A stretch of DNA of 64,000 nt, from assembly GCF_035046505.1 (NCBI RefSeq), contig NC_089830.1, forward strand, positions 20,571,561 to 20,635,560. The letters are read 5' to 3'. The stretch is from Tiliqua scincoides. Taxonomy: Eukaryota > Chordata > Lepidosauria > Squamata > Scincidae. Shown here one piece after another: positions 33,571 through 44,572 of the stretch. The notes beneath the pieces were generated by a model. The model was not told the origin of the DNA. It made no database searches and was given only the letters and a program-made list of their open reading frames with translations. Made by a program: the position numbers and the translations under genes. The first letter of the stretch is position 1. Each line of letters starts with the position of its first letter.

Positions 33571-33925
33571 TTGGCAAAAGACCACAGCTGCGATACAAGG
33601 ACATCTGCAAGAGGGATCTGAAGGCCTTAGGAGTGGACCTCAACTGTTGGGAAACCCTGGCCTCTGAGCGGACCACTTGGAGGCAGGCTGTGCAGCATGG
33701 CCTTTCCCAGTTTGAAGAGACACTTGGCCAACAGACTGAGGCAAAGAGGCAAAGAAGGAAGGTCCACAGCCAGGGAGACAGACCAGGGACAGACTGCACT
33801 TGCTCCCAGTGTGCAAGGGATTGTCACTCCCGAATCGGCCTTTTCAGCCACACTAGACACTGTTCCAGAACCACCATTCAGAGCGCGATACCATAGTCTT
33901 TCGAGACTGAAGGTTGCCAACTACT
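33571..33925 (+). mobile_element. 5'-truncated LINE with ORF2 C-terminus and intact target duplication
   Basis: An 11-bp duplication ATGTCCAATGG flanks it (33560-33570 and 33926-33936). The plus strand encodes the end of a non-LTR ORF2: RYKDICKRDLKALGVDLNCW, WRQAVQHGL, and a zinc-finger-like C-SQ-C...H-TR-H segment (CSQCARDC then GLFSHTRH). The stop codon falls in its 3' tail, which holds CTTTCGAGACTGAAGG and GTTGCCAAC. The clade is uncertain. The same tail ends the 5S-derived SINEs at 41116, 42463 and 62130. Confidence 0.88.
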
Positions 33926-33936
33926 ATGTCCAATGG

Positions 33937-34918
33937 GTAATTCAACAAAAGACCAGTAGGGGGCAACCCATTTCCAGCTATGGAACCCAAGGAGTACCTG
34001 TGGGTGATAAAGAAGGGACCTCCATATGTGTGTTTTCTTGGAAGACTGATTTGATGGGTTACCCAAGTTTTTTTTTTTCCCTCTGCTCCTGTGCCTTTAG
34101 TGGTAGCCTCATGTATAGAAATGAAGCTTTCCCTGGCATAGGGATCTGTTGATGGGAAAAGCTTCAGCTGCTGAACTGATGTGTCAGACTGCAGTTAACC
34201 ACACAGGGGCAGAACCAATAGATAAGTTGGCAACCCCAGTTCTTTCCCTGCATGAATCTGATATGCGTTGTCAAGTGAAATCGGAAACGAAATGATTGCC
34301 CTGCCTTTCACTCACCACATACGAAGAGATTTGATTTCGATAGCAAATGTAGATCAAATGTACATTTAATCTAGGATCAAATGTAAATTTATTTTACTGG
34401 ATTTTATTTAGCAGCTAGACTCTCTGGCTCAGATTCCATGTGGGTACTGTGAGGTTGCCAACTGACCAGGAAAATTCACTCCTTTGCTTTCAACAGCACC
34501 TTTATCTGATTAAATATAATATCATAGAGATGATGATTAGTAATAGTGATAAAATCATGAAAAAAATAAAATCCTGGAGATAATAAGCATTATTGCCCAG
34601 TCATGTTTTCAGAACAGGGCATTGCTAAGGCATAGCAACAAAGGCTTAATTCAAAAGTTGGCAGCCCTAGCTGTCTCAGTTTCTTTGCAAGGAACATGCA
34701 AAAACGTTCCATTTGATAATAACCTCTCCACATTTCACATGTAGGAGGACAGTAATAGTTCATCTGCTAGAATTATTTTCATCCATCTTTTTGTGCTCAT
34801 TTCCCTACATTGCTGAGAATAATCACTGGATCTGTGAGCGGTTACTAAATTTGGTTTCCTAAAATGGGTATGTGACATGATCCCAAATGCTGGAAAGTGT
34901 ATATACTTATGCTAATAT
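33937..34918. other. No gene seen
   Basis: AT-rich intergenic DNA; nothing recognised. Confidence 0.4.
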
Positions 34919-35192
34919 ACACATAAGAACAGCCCCGCTGGATTAGGCCATAGGCCCCTCAAGTCCAGCTTCCTGTATCTCACAGTGGCCCACCAAATGC
35001 CCCAGGGAGCACACCTGCATCCTGGTGCCCTCCCTTGCATCTGACATAGCCCATTTCCAAAATCAGGAGGCTGCACATACACATCATGTCTTGTAACCCG
35101 TCATGGATTTTTCCTCCAGAAATTTGTCCAATCCCCTTTTAAAGTCATCTAGGCCAGATGCCGTCACTGCATCCTGTGGCAAGGAGTTCCGC
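34919..35192 (-). mobile_element. CR1 3' end
   Basis: ACATAAGAACAGCCCCGCTG to GGCAAGGAGTTCCGC, minus strand, ending inside the ORF2 C-terminus. Confidence 0.8.
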
Positions 35193-35654
35193 ACAACCTT
35201 TCCCTGGAAACAAAATGGATATGTATAGCCCTGAGTTCACTTGATTTTTTAAATCCCTAATCAGGGCCAGCCTTAGGGCACTTTGACTAATTTGGCCAAA
35301 TTGCACCCTACACCAGGTGGGGCCTTACACTAGGGCAGTGACTGGAACACCTGCAGCTAGCATCTCACACTGTAGTGGTACCATCAAAACTTTTCTGTAG
35401 AGGTCTTATACCCACTTTAGCCTCCTTTTCCCCCTTAAAATAGCCCCAGTTCTGCAGAAAACACCTCTGGTTCCCACCACCAGGGTAGCTCACCCATTCA
35501 AACTGCAGAGGACCTCCTCACTCCCTTCAGCAGCTTCTCAGCCAGCTTGGTTCTTAGCAGTGCCTGGGCATGAAAGCCACATACCAATCTCCAGCAGCCT
35601 CAGTCAGCCGGCCCTCCTGCACTCTCCTTTGCCATCTCACCTTTCTCTAAACTA
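35193..35654. other. No gene seen
   Basis: A CAGGGCCAGCCTTAGGGCAC-type segment near 35264 looks like a DNA-element end; its partner may be TCTAAGGCCGGCCCTGTTC near 36754. If so, the CR1 block at 35655-36306 lies inside one element. Confidence 0.35.
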
Positions 35655-36306
35655 AAATTGAGTGTTGGGAGAGTTAGAACAGACAAGAGAATATTTCTTT
35701 ACTCAGCGTGTGGTTGGTCTGTGGAACTCCTTGCCACAGGATGTGGTGATGGCATCTGGCCTGGACACCTTTAAAAGGGGATCGGACAAGTTTCTGGAGG
35801 AAAAATCCATTACGGGTTACAAGCCATGATGCGTATGTGCAACCTCCTGATTTTAGAAATGGGCTATGTCAGAATGCCAGATGCAAGGGAGGGCACCAGG
35901 ATGAGGTCTCTTGTTATCTGGTGTGCTCCCTGGGGCATTTGGTGGGCCGCTGTGAGATACAGGAAGCTGGACTAGATGGGCCTATGACCTGATCCAGTGG
36001 GGCTGTTCTTATGTTCTTAAACTACAATTCCCAGGAAGCCTTGCAAGTCTTCTTGTTATCTGGTGTGCTCCCTGGGGCTTCTGGTGGGCCGCTGTGAGAT
36101 ACAGGAAGCTAGACTAGATGAGCCTATGCCTGATCCAGTGGGGCTGTTCTTATGTTCTTAACTACAATTCCCAGAAAGCCTTGCAGGTCTCTTATTATCT
36201 GGTGTGCTCCCTGGGGCATTTGGTGGGCCTCTGTGAGATACAGGAAGCTGGACTAGAAGGGCCTATGGCCTGATCCAGTGGGGCTTTCTTATGTTCTTAT
36301 GTTCTC
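35655..36306 (+). mobile_element. CR1 3' end followed by two extra tandem copies of its terminus
   Basis: 35655-36018 carries the ORF2 end and complete 3' UTR with the GTTCTTATGTTCTTA tail. Then come ACTACAATTCCCAG and GCCTTGCA, and the terminal ~110 bp of CR1 are repeated at about 36050-36158 and 36190-36306 with the same linker between copies. Confidence 0.85.
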
Positions 36307-36854
36307 CTTCAACACCCAGTGGGGGTGATTCTTTCCGCTTTATCCCAAGGTCCTCATTATCCCTACATTATCCCTGCAGCTGTAAAATCACACTCACTGC
36401 AATTCAAAGCACTGGTATTAACTCCATACCTCTCAGACTGGTCAAAAACAAGGGACACAGCTAACATTGCACTATCTCCTCGAGGGAAATCTTCTACAAT
36501 TCCACTACAATAGCTGATGCTCCAGCATGGAATTTTCTGAGCTGAGGGTTCACAAGGAGAGCACGGCATGCAAAGCATTGCTGCTGAATGGCCCTCCTGT
36601 CCACCTCTGGGTCCGACTGGTTTGAAATCCCCCTCCTCGAAGTAGTTGGTGGTAGTGTCGCTGCTGGGTGCCTCACTTCTACCACTCATCCTGGTGAGTA
36701 GGGGGCCTCTACAGGGGTGGGGAAGCCTGCAAAAATGTGGACCCCACAGCTTCTAAGGCCGGCCCTGTTCCTCATTATAGTTTTGTTTTAAGGTCTGCTG
36801 TTGTTGTAATACACATTGTCTGATACAACTGCATAGCATAAATTATGGCTAAAC
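36307..36854. other. No gene seen
   Basis: Nothing supported apart from the possible element end noted near 36754. Confidence 0.4.
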
Positions 36855-37106
36855 CAGCGGTTCCCAAACTGTGGGTCCATGGCCCATCAGTGGGTGATGA
36901 CCCAATTTTTGGTGGCTCACAAAACTGACAGGGCAGATTAGGCTGTGTGCATCAAGGATTAAACAACCTGCTACTGGGATCGGGGGGGGGGGGAGCACTG
37001 CTTTCCAATCACCATTATAGCCACAGAGGCCTGAGCAACTGCTGGTAAAATGAAACTATTTTTTTTTTTAGGTGGGTCCCAATGTTAAAATGTTTGGGAA
37101 CCACTG
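36855..37106 (+). mobile_element. hAT-type element, family C, copy 2
   Basis: Ends CAGCGGTTCCCAAAC and GTTTGGGAACCACTG lie between GGCTAAAC (36847-36854) and GGCTAAGC (37107-37114), a duplication with one difference. Confidence 0.88.
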
Positions 37107-37114
37107 GGCTAAGC

Positions 37115-37420
37115 TATTGATGCTGTGCCAAAAATTAATAAAGAAATATCCAAATATTCTGATAAACACCAAACTGTTCAAATTACAGCATCAAACACTT
37201 TTGTGTCTATCTAAGAGACTTCAGCTGTCACATCAAAAGCAGCCTAAAAATGGTATTAGTTACAGTCTGTATTGGCTACAAATTCCAGGGTCCCCTTCAA
37301 AATCCAGCTGAAGTCTCTTCTGTCTTTGAGAAGATCAGAGGCCCTATTTTACTGGGGGGGTACTGCTAGCTTGTCCTTGTGCTCAGCGCTTGGACCACTC
37401 TGTGATTTTCACATTCAAGA
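37115..37420 (+). mobile_element. Possible L2-like LINE fragment
   Basis: GTCTGTATTGGCTACAAATT and TTCAAAATCCAGCTGAAG suggest the distal part of an L2-type ORF2 (a LYWLQIP-type translation). Weak. Confidence 0.35.
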
Positions 37421-37727
37421 ATGACCGACGTTTATAGTCTCAGGGACCAGCCTTTTAGGGTTGCCAACTTCAGAACCCCTGCAGCTGCCCTTTTAATAGT
37501 TGCCGCAATTCAGCAGAGGGTTGGTCCATCAATGAAGCCACCTGAATCAGCAGATTGGTGCGGGGTGCCCACCAATTTGACTCCATTGCTCCTCTTTCTC
37601 CTTCTGCTCCATGGACTGGAAATGAGGAAGAGAGGACCAAGTCCGGCTAGGAAGGTACCACAACTCACCTGATATGTTAGATTATGGGGTACCATGAAAT
37701 ATTTTAAAATGTCCTTAATTTTGAAAA

Positions 37728-37809
37728 GCACAATGCTATGAATATCTACTTAGAAGAATGCCCCACTGATTTCTTTGGAACTCCCAGGTAAGTGTGTATA
37801 GGATTGCAG
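37728..37809. repeat. Short palindromic repeat, copy 8
   Basis: CAATGCTATGAATATCTACTT and AGGTAAGTGTGTATAGGATTG ends. Confidence 0.55.
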
Positions 37810-37813
37810 TCTT

Positions 37814-37929
37814 GGGGCCCAATCCTATCCAACTTCCCAGCACAGATGTAACCAGGGTAACAGTGTTCCCTTCCTTGGGGCTGCATTGCAGCTGCATTGT
37901 CACTGGAAAGCTAGATAGGATTGGGCCCT
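37814..37929. mobile_element. MITE family M1, copy 3 (short)
   Basis: GGGGCCCAATCCTATCCAAC on the left and GATAGGATTGGGCCCTT on the right are inverted repeats. Confidence 0.72.
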
Positions 37930-38391
37930 TAGTTTGTTTATTATTATTTTATCATGGGGAGGATTTGGATCTCGCCCCACTCCGGGTACTAAAATGTCTT
38001 GGCTGCACCCGATTGCAAAAACCGAGCTATTTTCCTGATTTTGCTTTTCTACACGCCTTGGTGTCTGGGTATTAGGTTGTCGGCAGTGTTGTAAGGTCAC
38101 AAACAATTTGTCTTCTTTTTTCCACTCTTCTGCCCCCGCAGACGTGTGGCAGGAGCAAGCCATGTTGCGGGCGCCGCTAGTTACTCTGGGTGCCTAGCAG
38201 AATGCTGTAGCTACCCACAGAAACAAGCATGCCAAGCGCATGCTGAAAACACCCACATGAGCCACCGACTATGTTTGTTTTAGTGTCACTCCGGGCAGGG
38301 GAGATAGGCAAAGGGCCTGTGCCCCACCTCTCTGGGTCCCCCCAAAAGCACCTTCTTCTGAACTCATTATCAAAGATGGGCACAAGCCGAA

Positions 38392-38467
38392 GCAGGTCTA
38401 CTCGGAAGTAAATTCTATTGTGTTCAATGGGACTTACTCCCAGGAAAGGGAGGATAGGATTGCAGCC
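38392..38467. repeat. Short palindromic repeat, copy 9
   Basis: GGTCTACTCGGAAGTAAATTC and TTACTCCCAGG, ending GGATAGGATTGCAG. Confidence 0.65.
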
Positions 38468-38575
38468 GATGTCACTCATCCATTCACCTTTCACTTCTGG
38501 GCTTGGCATAGCAGGGGCAGATTTGGCCCAAGGGTTTCCAGCTGCTGACCTCTCTCCATCAGTGATTTTAGTTTG

Positions 38576-38759
38576 TGTGCTGTGAATGGTCAAGGTGTGC
38601 TGCCGAAGTTTGGGGGAGGGTCATTTATTACTAGGGCCTTTGGGCATGTCAGCCCCCTGCCGGCAGCGAGGTGTGCCTTGTCAATTGTCAAAAAACGGAT
38701 GAAGTGTTTCATATCTTGTCAGTGTGCCATGAGAGGAAAAGGGGTGGAAATCGCTGTGC
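38576..38759 (+). mobile_element. hAT-type element, family E, fragment
   Basis: GTGTGCTGTGAATGGTCAAG and GGGTCATTTATTACTAG, then TGCCTTGTCAATTGTCAAAA, match the intact copies at 60589 and 61406. Ends and duplication are degraded. Confidence 0.7.
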
Positions 38760-39915
38760 TACGCACTTGGGGCAGGCAAGATGGAGTCTTGATCAACTTC
38801 TGCAGTCCCCCCAAATTCTTCTCTTCCACCTATGCAGGCTCACTCAGCAAACGCTCTCCTCCACCTCCGTTACCCTCCGCTTTGGCCTGGAACGGTCCTG
38901 ATCTTGAAGTCCAGGTCCTCTCCATTCCCTGCCAGAGGCTTCTGCTGCGAACAAAGCAGAGTTGTGTTAAGGAAAAGGCTGACGCCTGGGCGGGAATCCC
39001 AGCTCTCAGGGCGCTTGGCCAAACAGCTGGGCCCTTTGTGCGGCTGGGGAGGCGGGGTGCTGGGTCTTTGCTGTGCTCTGTGCTTTATAGCCTGGCATTT
39101 GGGGGGTGAGAGGGACAAGTAGCCAGGGTGTTGGAGAGAGTGGAAACTATTAGAGCTTGCTGGAGACTCCCTGGGGATGGAGAGGGGCCATCGGCCTCAC
39201 TGGAGTGGCTGCCAGATTTTCAAAGAGCTGTTGCCATGCACAAAAGGCTATTGAAAGTTCTTGGCCCGTCCTCAATGCCAAATTGACTGAGCTGGCAAGC
39301 CAGGCTATACAAACAGCCGATAGGGCTTCTATGAAGCTCTATTAATCAAACATCTCACTTTTTTTGAACCTTCAGGTAAGACCTGAGGATCTCCAAGTGT
39401 TGGATGCACTGCATTGCTGAAGAAAAAGGAAAATAATCAGCAACAGATCTTACAAATCCATTTAATTCTGGCTGCTTCCTCCTTATACATCATCATAGCT
39501 ATGGCAATGCTGTAGCATTCAGTGCAGAGCCATCTTTATTTTTTGTTTGTTTTAACCCATTTCTGCCCAACCCACAGGTGTACACATTTGATCCCTGTTG
39601 CAACCCTGGCAGAAATGGAGATTTGCACTTTTGAAATGCAGGCCAAATGTGTAGGCTTGGCATAGAACACGGTGACATGCTTACACCCCACTTCCCTGTG
39701 GTGAGAAGTTCCACAGGTGCAGCATGGTCCTGTTTCAGACTTCCTATGGAGGAGAGATCTCTGGAGGCTTATGGTGGTTTTGTGTCATTTGCCCTGCTTA
39801 CAAATCTACAGATGGAGGATCAGAAGTCAAAGAGCTCATCCCTCCTGCAAGCGGCAAGCAAGCTGAGCTCCTTAGCTGGCAGCTGGGCACCAGAAAGAAC
39901 CACAAACAGGGAAAA
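38760..39915. other. No gene seen
   Basis: Fairly GC-rich up to 39120, with no conserved frame. 39553-39622 resembles the TTAA MITE at 28561 (TTAACCCATTTCTGCCC and GGCAGAAATGG). Confidence 0.4.
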
Positions 39916-39960
39916 AAGTGACATAACTTTGGGGCAAGTTGCCCCAAAATTATGTCACTT
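39916..39960. repeat. Near-perfect palindrome
   Basis: Two 22-bp arms (39916-39937 and 39939-39960; start AAGTGACATAA, end TTATGTCACTT) flank a single base, with one mismatch between arms. The centre reads TTTGGGGCAAGTTGCCCCAA. Confidence 0.9.
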
Positions 39961-40045
39961 CTTGCCAAATCCTTTATCTTCATTTCCTTTTTTCACCCCA
40001 AACTGTTGACAATTACCAGCTCCGTTCCCATTTTTGAGCATTGGG

Positions 40046-40111
40046 CCATCTCCTGGTTTATGTGATGCCCAGGCTATGCCCTGGTTTATGTGATGCCCTG
40101 GTTTATGTGAT
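40046..40111. repeat. Triple tandem of a TGGTTTATGTGATG motif
   Basis: CCTGGTTTATGTGATGCCC occurs three times, the first separated from the next by CAGGCTATG. Confidence 0.8.
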
Positions 40112-40429
40112 GGTGGCTGCTCCCCATCTGACTCAAGAAATGTGACAACTAACTGGGACTGCACTGCTCACTCACAGCCCTGCTCTTTCATCCTGATCAT
40201 TAGCCCTAATCATTGCTGATCTCCCTAACATAAGGAAAGCAACAAGGAGCGGGCATCCCCGAAGCACTTAGGTTCAGTTATTCATAGAACCCATCAAGCA
40301 CACATGGATCCCAGGTGCAATCAGCTATGTCTTTGGAGGACATCAGCTTTTGCCTTCATTTAGTAGCAGTGTACCAGTGTGGTGTTGTGACCATAATATT
40401 TAGCCTGAAAGACCTGGGTTCTCAGGCAA

Positions 40430-40565
40430 TCACTCACTCAGGATTGTTGTATTGGACTTGAACCTGGAATTCAGATCCCTATTCAGTCACAAAGCTTCTT
40501 GGATTGACCTTGGGCCAATCACTACCTTGCAAGGTTGTTATGAGGACAAAAGAAAGGAAGGGAAC
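40430..40565 (+). mobile_element. tRNA-type SINE fragment
   Basis: GACTTGAACCTGGAATTCAG, TTGACCTTGGGCCAATCACT and GGTTGTTATGAGGACAAAAG in the family order. Confidence 0.6.
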
Positions 40566-40798
40566 ATGCTAATTGGGTAAGAGGCACTTTTTCAAGTGGG
40601 TGCTCCTTTTTTTAGCAGGGGCAGAGTAACTGGCCCACCTCACCCCAGCACTGTCTGTTCTAGTGACTGTCTGCTGGTATTCATTTACATTTTTTTAGAT
40701 TGTGAGCCCTTGGGAAAGGGAGCCATTTAGTTATTTGATTTTTCTCTGTAAACCACTTTGTGAACTTTTAGTTGAAAAGCGGTATATAAATACTGTTA

Positions 40799-40862
<64 letters not shown>
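40566..40862 (+). mobile_element. Interspersed repeat with (AAT)n tail, copy 2
   Basis: Same family as 22463-22720: AGATTGTGAGCCCTTGGGAA, then AAGCGGTATATAAATACTG, then about 60 bp of pure (AAT)n at 40800-40860. An unrelated short GTATAAAAATGTGAACTATA end follows. Confidence 0.75.
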
Positions 40863-41105
40863 ACCACTTTGTGCTCCCTGGAGAAAGCGTGGTATAAAAA
40901 TGTGAACTATAAGTAATGCGGTGGACTCACTAGGCTATCTGTATGGTGGGAATGACCCTTTAACTGTTTCTTCCTGATCACTCCCTTTTGATAACATACA
41001 TCTTACAATGAGCTCTTTTCTCTGATCTAAGGGTATTTCATGGAGCGAAAGACTGTGCCAGCAGAGGGCCTCCTTGTACTAACGCAAGCACTTAACTGGG
41101 CTAGC
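40863..41105. other. No gene seen
   Basis: Short unique-looking stretch before the 5S-derived SINE. Confidence 0.4.
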
Positions 41106-41115
41106 ACACTTGCTT

Positions 41116-41178
41116 ATGCAGCAACTGTTACCCTGCACATTGCCAATCTCATCTGATCTCAGAAGCTAAGCAGGGTCA

Positions 41179-41209
<31 letters not shown>

Positions 41210-41271
41210 TGGGAATACTGGGTGCTGTAGGCTTATACCATAGTCTTTCGAGACTGAAGGTTGCCATCCAA
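41116..41271 (+). mobile_element. 5S rRNA-derived SINE with intact target duplication
   Basis: 41121-41234 aligns along the length of vertebrate 5S rRNA (TCTGATCTCAGAAGCTAAGC, GGTCAGGCCTGGCTAGTACT, TGGATGGGAGACCACCTGGG, GGGTGCTGTAGGC), including the internal pol III promoter region. The tail CTTTCGAGACTGAAGG then GTTGCCA follows. The duplication ACACTTGCTT flanks it (41106-41115 and 41272-41281). It is a retroposon, not a functional 5S gene. Confidence 0.93.
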
Positions 41272-41386
41272 ACACTTGCTTCAAGAGGGGGATGTGGCCA
41301 AAAATATCATCCGGCCCAGGTGCAGTAGCACTATCTTCTCAAGGCCTGTGGCAGTTAAGTCTGGCTGCCAAATTGAGAATCTAGAG

Positions 41387-41707
41387 CAGGGGTGTCAAAC
41401 TCATTTCATATGGAGGGCCACATAGCATTCATGATGCCTGCTGAGAGCCGGAAGTGATGTCATTCGGCAAGAAGTGATGTCATTAAGCAGGTCATAACCA
41501 AAAATAAACACTTTTTTCTCACTTAGGAACTCATTAGCTGCAAATATCAAAAGAGAAAATATACAAATCTTGATCATATTTCAAGATATGGGAGAGCCCA
41601 ATTTTCATGTGGGCTGCCCTTTCAGCAGTAACACCTCAGCACTACTCAGCAGCTGAAAGCCTGAGGGCCGTATAAAAAGCTTCCGGGCCTTATGTTTGGC
41701 ACCCCTG
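41387..41707 (+). mobile_element. hAT-type element, family D, copy 2
   Basis: Ends CAGGGGTGTCAAACTC and GTTTGGCACCCCTG lie between ATCTAGAG and ATTTAGAG (one difference). Same interior as 28620-29006. Confidence 0.88.
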
Positions 41708-41763
41708 ATTTAGAGAATCTCCATTTTAAAAAAAAAGGATAAGCAAGTTTCTAGTCCTTACGG

Positions 41764-41974
41764 CAGTGATTTTCAAGCTTTTTCATCTTGCGGAACACTG
41801 GCAAGGCACTAAAATGGTCAAGGCACACCATCAGCTTTTTGACAAGGCACACTGTGCTGTCAATGGGGACTCACATCCCCCAATGGACCTATTGATAAAT
41901 GACTCTGTCCCAAATTCCCGCGGCACACCTGGGGATTGTTTGCGGCACACTGGCACAGTGGCTGAAAATGGCTG
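41764..41974 (-). mobile_element. hAT-type element, family E, copy
   Basis: Ends CAGTGATTTTCAAGC and GCTGAAAATGGCTG are flanked on both sides by CCTTACGG (41756-41763 and 41975-41982). The interior is the reverse complement of the 60589 copy. Confidence 0.88.
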
Positions 41975-42277
41975 CCTTACGGTGACAAAGTCCTGCTTCA
42001 ATATGTGCTCATGAAGGCGCGGTGGGTCCCACTTCTGGGAAGTTTGGAGGGGAAAAACCTGCAGTGGTCTTCTCAATTCAGTGTTTGAACACCTTATTGT
42101 TTTTATTGCATCACTGAATGAATAGTTCACAATTAGATTTATCCCCAGGAACGGCCCAAGACCACCCAGCTCCTGAGGCCAAATGCTGCCCCCCCCTTTT
42201 TACCTGCGGTGCTGTGCCAGCTTCTACTCTTCCATGCTCTGGTTTGGAAAAGGAAGAAGCAGTCAGAGCAGAAGAGC

Positions 42278-42334
42278 ACATAAGAACAGCCCCACTGGAT
42301 CAGGCCATAGGCCCATCCAGCTTCCTGTATCTAA
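42278..42334 (-). mobile_element. CR1 3' terminus, very short
   Basis: ACATAAGAACAGCCCCACTG to CCAGCTTCCTGTATCT, 57 bp. Confidence 0.75.
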
Positions 42335-42462
42335 GAGCACATGCCCACATTAACCTATCAGTCTCCTCTCATCCACACTTCCTTCTATTCCATCCCCTTC
42401 ATCCTTTTCCAATCCAGGGAGTAGGAAGAGGAGCTGCTCCAGTGGAGGTGAGCGGGCATGTG

Positions 42463-42612
42463 ATTGGTTGGCAACCTTCAGTCTTGAAAGACTATGGTGT
42501 AAGCCTACAGCATCCAGTATTCCCAGGTGGTCTCCTATCCAAGTACTAACCAGGCCTGACCCTGCTTAGCTTACGAGATCAGACGAGATCAGGCATGTGC
42601 AGGGTAACAAGA
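42463..42612 (-). mobile_element. 5S rRNA-derived SINE, inverted copy
   Basis: Minus strand: a 5S-like body (GCTAAGCAGGGTCAGGCC, TACTTGGATAGGAGACCACC) followed by the LINE-type tail (CTTTCAAGACTGAAGG then TTGCCAACC). No unambiguous target duplication. Confidence 0.88.
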
Positions 42613-42697
42613 TTTCCCATGGAAAGCAATTGCCTGAGGCAACCTCTTCAGTTGGCCTAATGGATGGGCCAGCTCTATTCACCTGTATTATATAGGA

Positions 42698-43055
42698 CAG
42701 TGGTTCTCATGCATTTAGCACCAGGACCCACTTTTTAGAATGAGAATCTGTCAGAACCCACAGGAAGTGATGACATGACAGGAAGTGACAACATCAAGCA
42801 GGAAACTCAACAATCCTAGGCTGCAATCCTACCCACACTTCGCCAGGAGTAAGTCCCATTGACTATCATAGTTAAAAAAATATATACATAGCAGCTTTTT
42901 AAAAGCACAGGTCTGTAATATTTCTCCAAATGCAGTCATATATTATGGTAGCATTAAGTCTACCATAAAAAAAATATTTGAGATGAATGAGGACCCACCT
43001 GAAATTGACTAGCGACCCACCTAGTGAGTCCCAACCCACAGTTTGAAAAACACTG
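42698..43055 (+). mobile_element. hAT-type element, family C2, copy 2
   Basis: Ends CAGTGGTTCTCATGC and GTTTGAAAAACACTG; flanks ATATAGGA and ATATAAGA are a plausible degraded duplication. Same interior as 32836-33199. Confidence 0.8.
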
Positions 43056-43911
43056 ATATAAGAGAATAAATTTAAGCACACAAACCTGTATTTATTCATA
43101 TTTCTGAGCAAATTTGTTCCTCTCATCCTAAACGTAGAAGCTCCTGCATGCTAAGAGTAACCAAACTATCTGGCAACTCAACCAAGGTTCTCAATGGTGC
43201 CATTTGAGATTGGCACATACCCTGAACTCCGGGGCAGAATTATGGGCGAAAGAGAGCTCGAGGAAATGAGCCAAATCACACACCATGGGAGGGGAGCTCT
43301 TCATTCCTGGGCACTTGGAAGCTGTTGATCTATCCTGCCCCTCCACTCTGTCAAGACTCTTTTTTTGTAAGTCCAAAGAATAGTGAAATCATTTCCAGGA
43401 TTTGTGGGTGGCTGGAAAGCAAGAGGCTGGCACCTCAGGAACAATCAGATATTGCCATGGAGAAAAGTAAACAGGGGAACATCTCAAGGAACGAAACACA
43501 GGCTGAGGTTTTTGGCATGTTTTTATGAAGAGCCAGGGAAAGGATGTGGTATGGTCTGAAGACAGCAAATGTTTGGGGATATATTAGATTGAAAACAAAT
43601 GAAGAACAATCCGGAAAGGAGCAATGGGTAGAATTGTGGCATGTGACTGTTCATTTGGAGAGAAAGGAGGGACAGAAACCATTTAAAGAAATAAATACAT
43701 TTATTGCTGCAAAGTGATGACTGAATAAGCCTATCAACTGGTGCCTTTCTACATGTGGAAGGGTGTGTGGGCCGCACATATCACCACCCTCCATGTCATC
43801 ATGCATGACCTCTGGGTCGAAGAATTAGTTACCTAACAAGCAATGTTCAGTTTGCAGCTTTGAGATGCCTGTTATCAGGTCTGGATGGACTTGGATTCCC
43901 ATTCTGTATAC
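43056..43911. other. No gene seen
   Basis: No exon or element recognised. Confidence 0.4.
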
Positions 43912-44099
43912 CTGGAGTCTCCAAACTTTTCAGTAGGAGGGCCACATTGTATATTTTACACATTTTCGTGGGCCCCCCAAAATAGTTTTATATAAGGCAG
44001 CGGTGAGCCACTCACTGTCTCTTTCTGATCTGTCTCTGTCTGATCTGTTGCGAAACCCAATTTGTTATGATTTGTTTACTCGTGCAAAAATGACACTAT

Positions 44100-44262
44100 T
44101 ACATCACTGCAATCAGCACTGTCTGTTCTAGTGGCTGTCTGCTGGTATTCCTTGGCATCTTTTTAGATTGTGAGCCCTTTTGGGACAGGGAGCCATTTAG
44201 TTTGATTTTTCTCTGTAAACCGCTTTGTGAATTTTTAGTTGAAAAGCGGTATATAAATACTG

Positions 44263-44306
<44 letters not shown>

Positions 44307-44460
44307 ATAATAATATAATATTATAATATAATAATGTTATATAATATAATATAATATTATAATATTATATAATATATTATATATAATATAATATATAATA
44401 TAATATAATATAATAATGTTATATAATATAATATAATATTATAATAATATAATAATGTTA
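44100..44460 (+). mobile_element. Interspersed repeat copy 3 with (ATT)n tail and AT-only expansion
   Basis: CAGCACTGTCTGTTCTAGTG to AAGCGGTATATAAATACTG, then (ATT)n at 44264-44304, then about 150 bp made almost only of A and T with TATAATATAATA-type words in both orientations. Confidence 0.8.
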
Positions 44461-44572
44461 TGGCATTGTTGAAAAGTCAACATGCAACAATCCATGGAGC
44501 TTAACATGGAGCCGGTGTGAGCTTAACATTGAATAATTTTGCTTTGAGGGTCTTAAACTACATGGTCCAATT

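Noticed and set aside
33567-33893. Zinc-finger-like host gene
   Set aside because: The frame is the truncated C-terminus of a LINE ORF2, bounded by an exact target duplication.
41121-41234. 5S rRNA gene
   Set aside because: Diverged from 5S at several positions, followed by a LINE-type tail instead of a T-run terminator, and flanked by a target duplication. It is a SINE.
42455-42599. GGCATGTG as a target duplication for the inverted 5S-derived SINE
   Set aside because: The right-hand copy falls within the 5S-homologous body (compare CCTGCACATTGCC at 41132), so the match is by chance.
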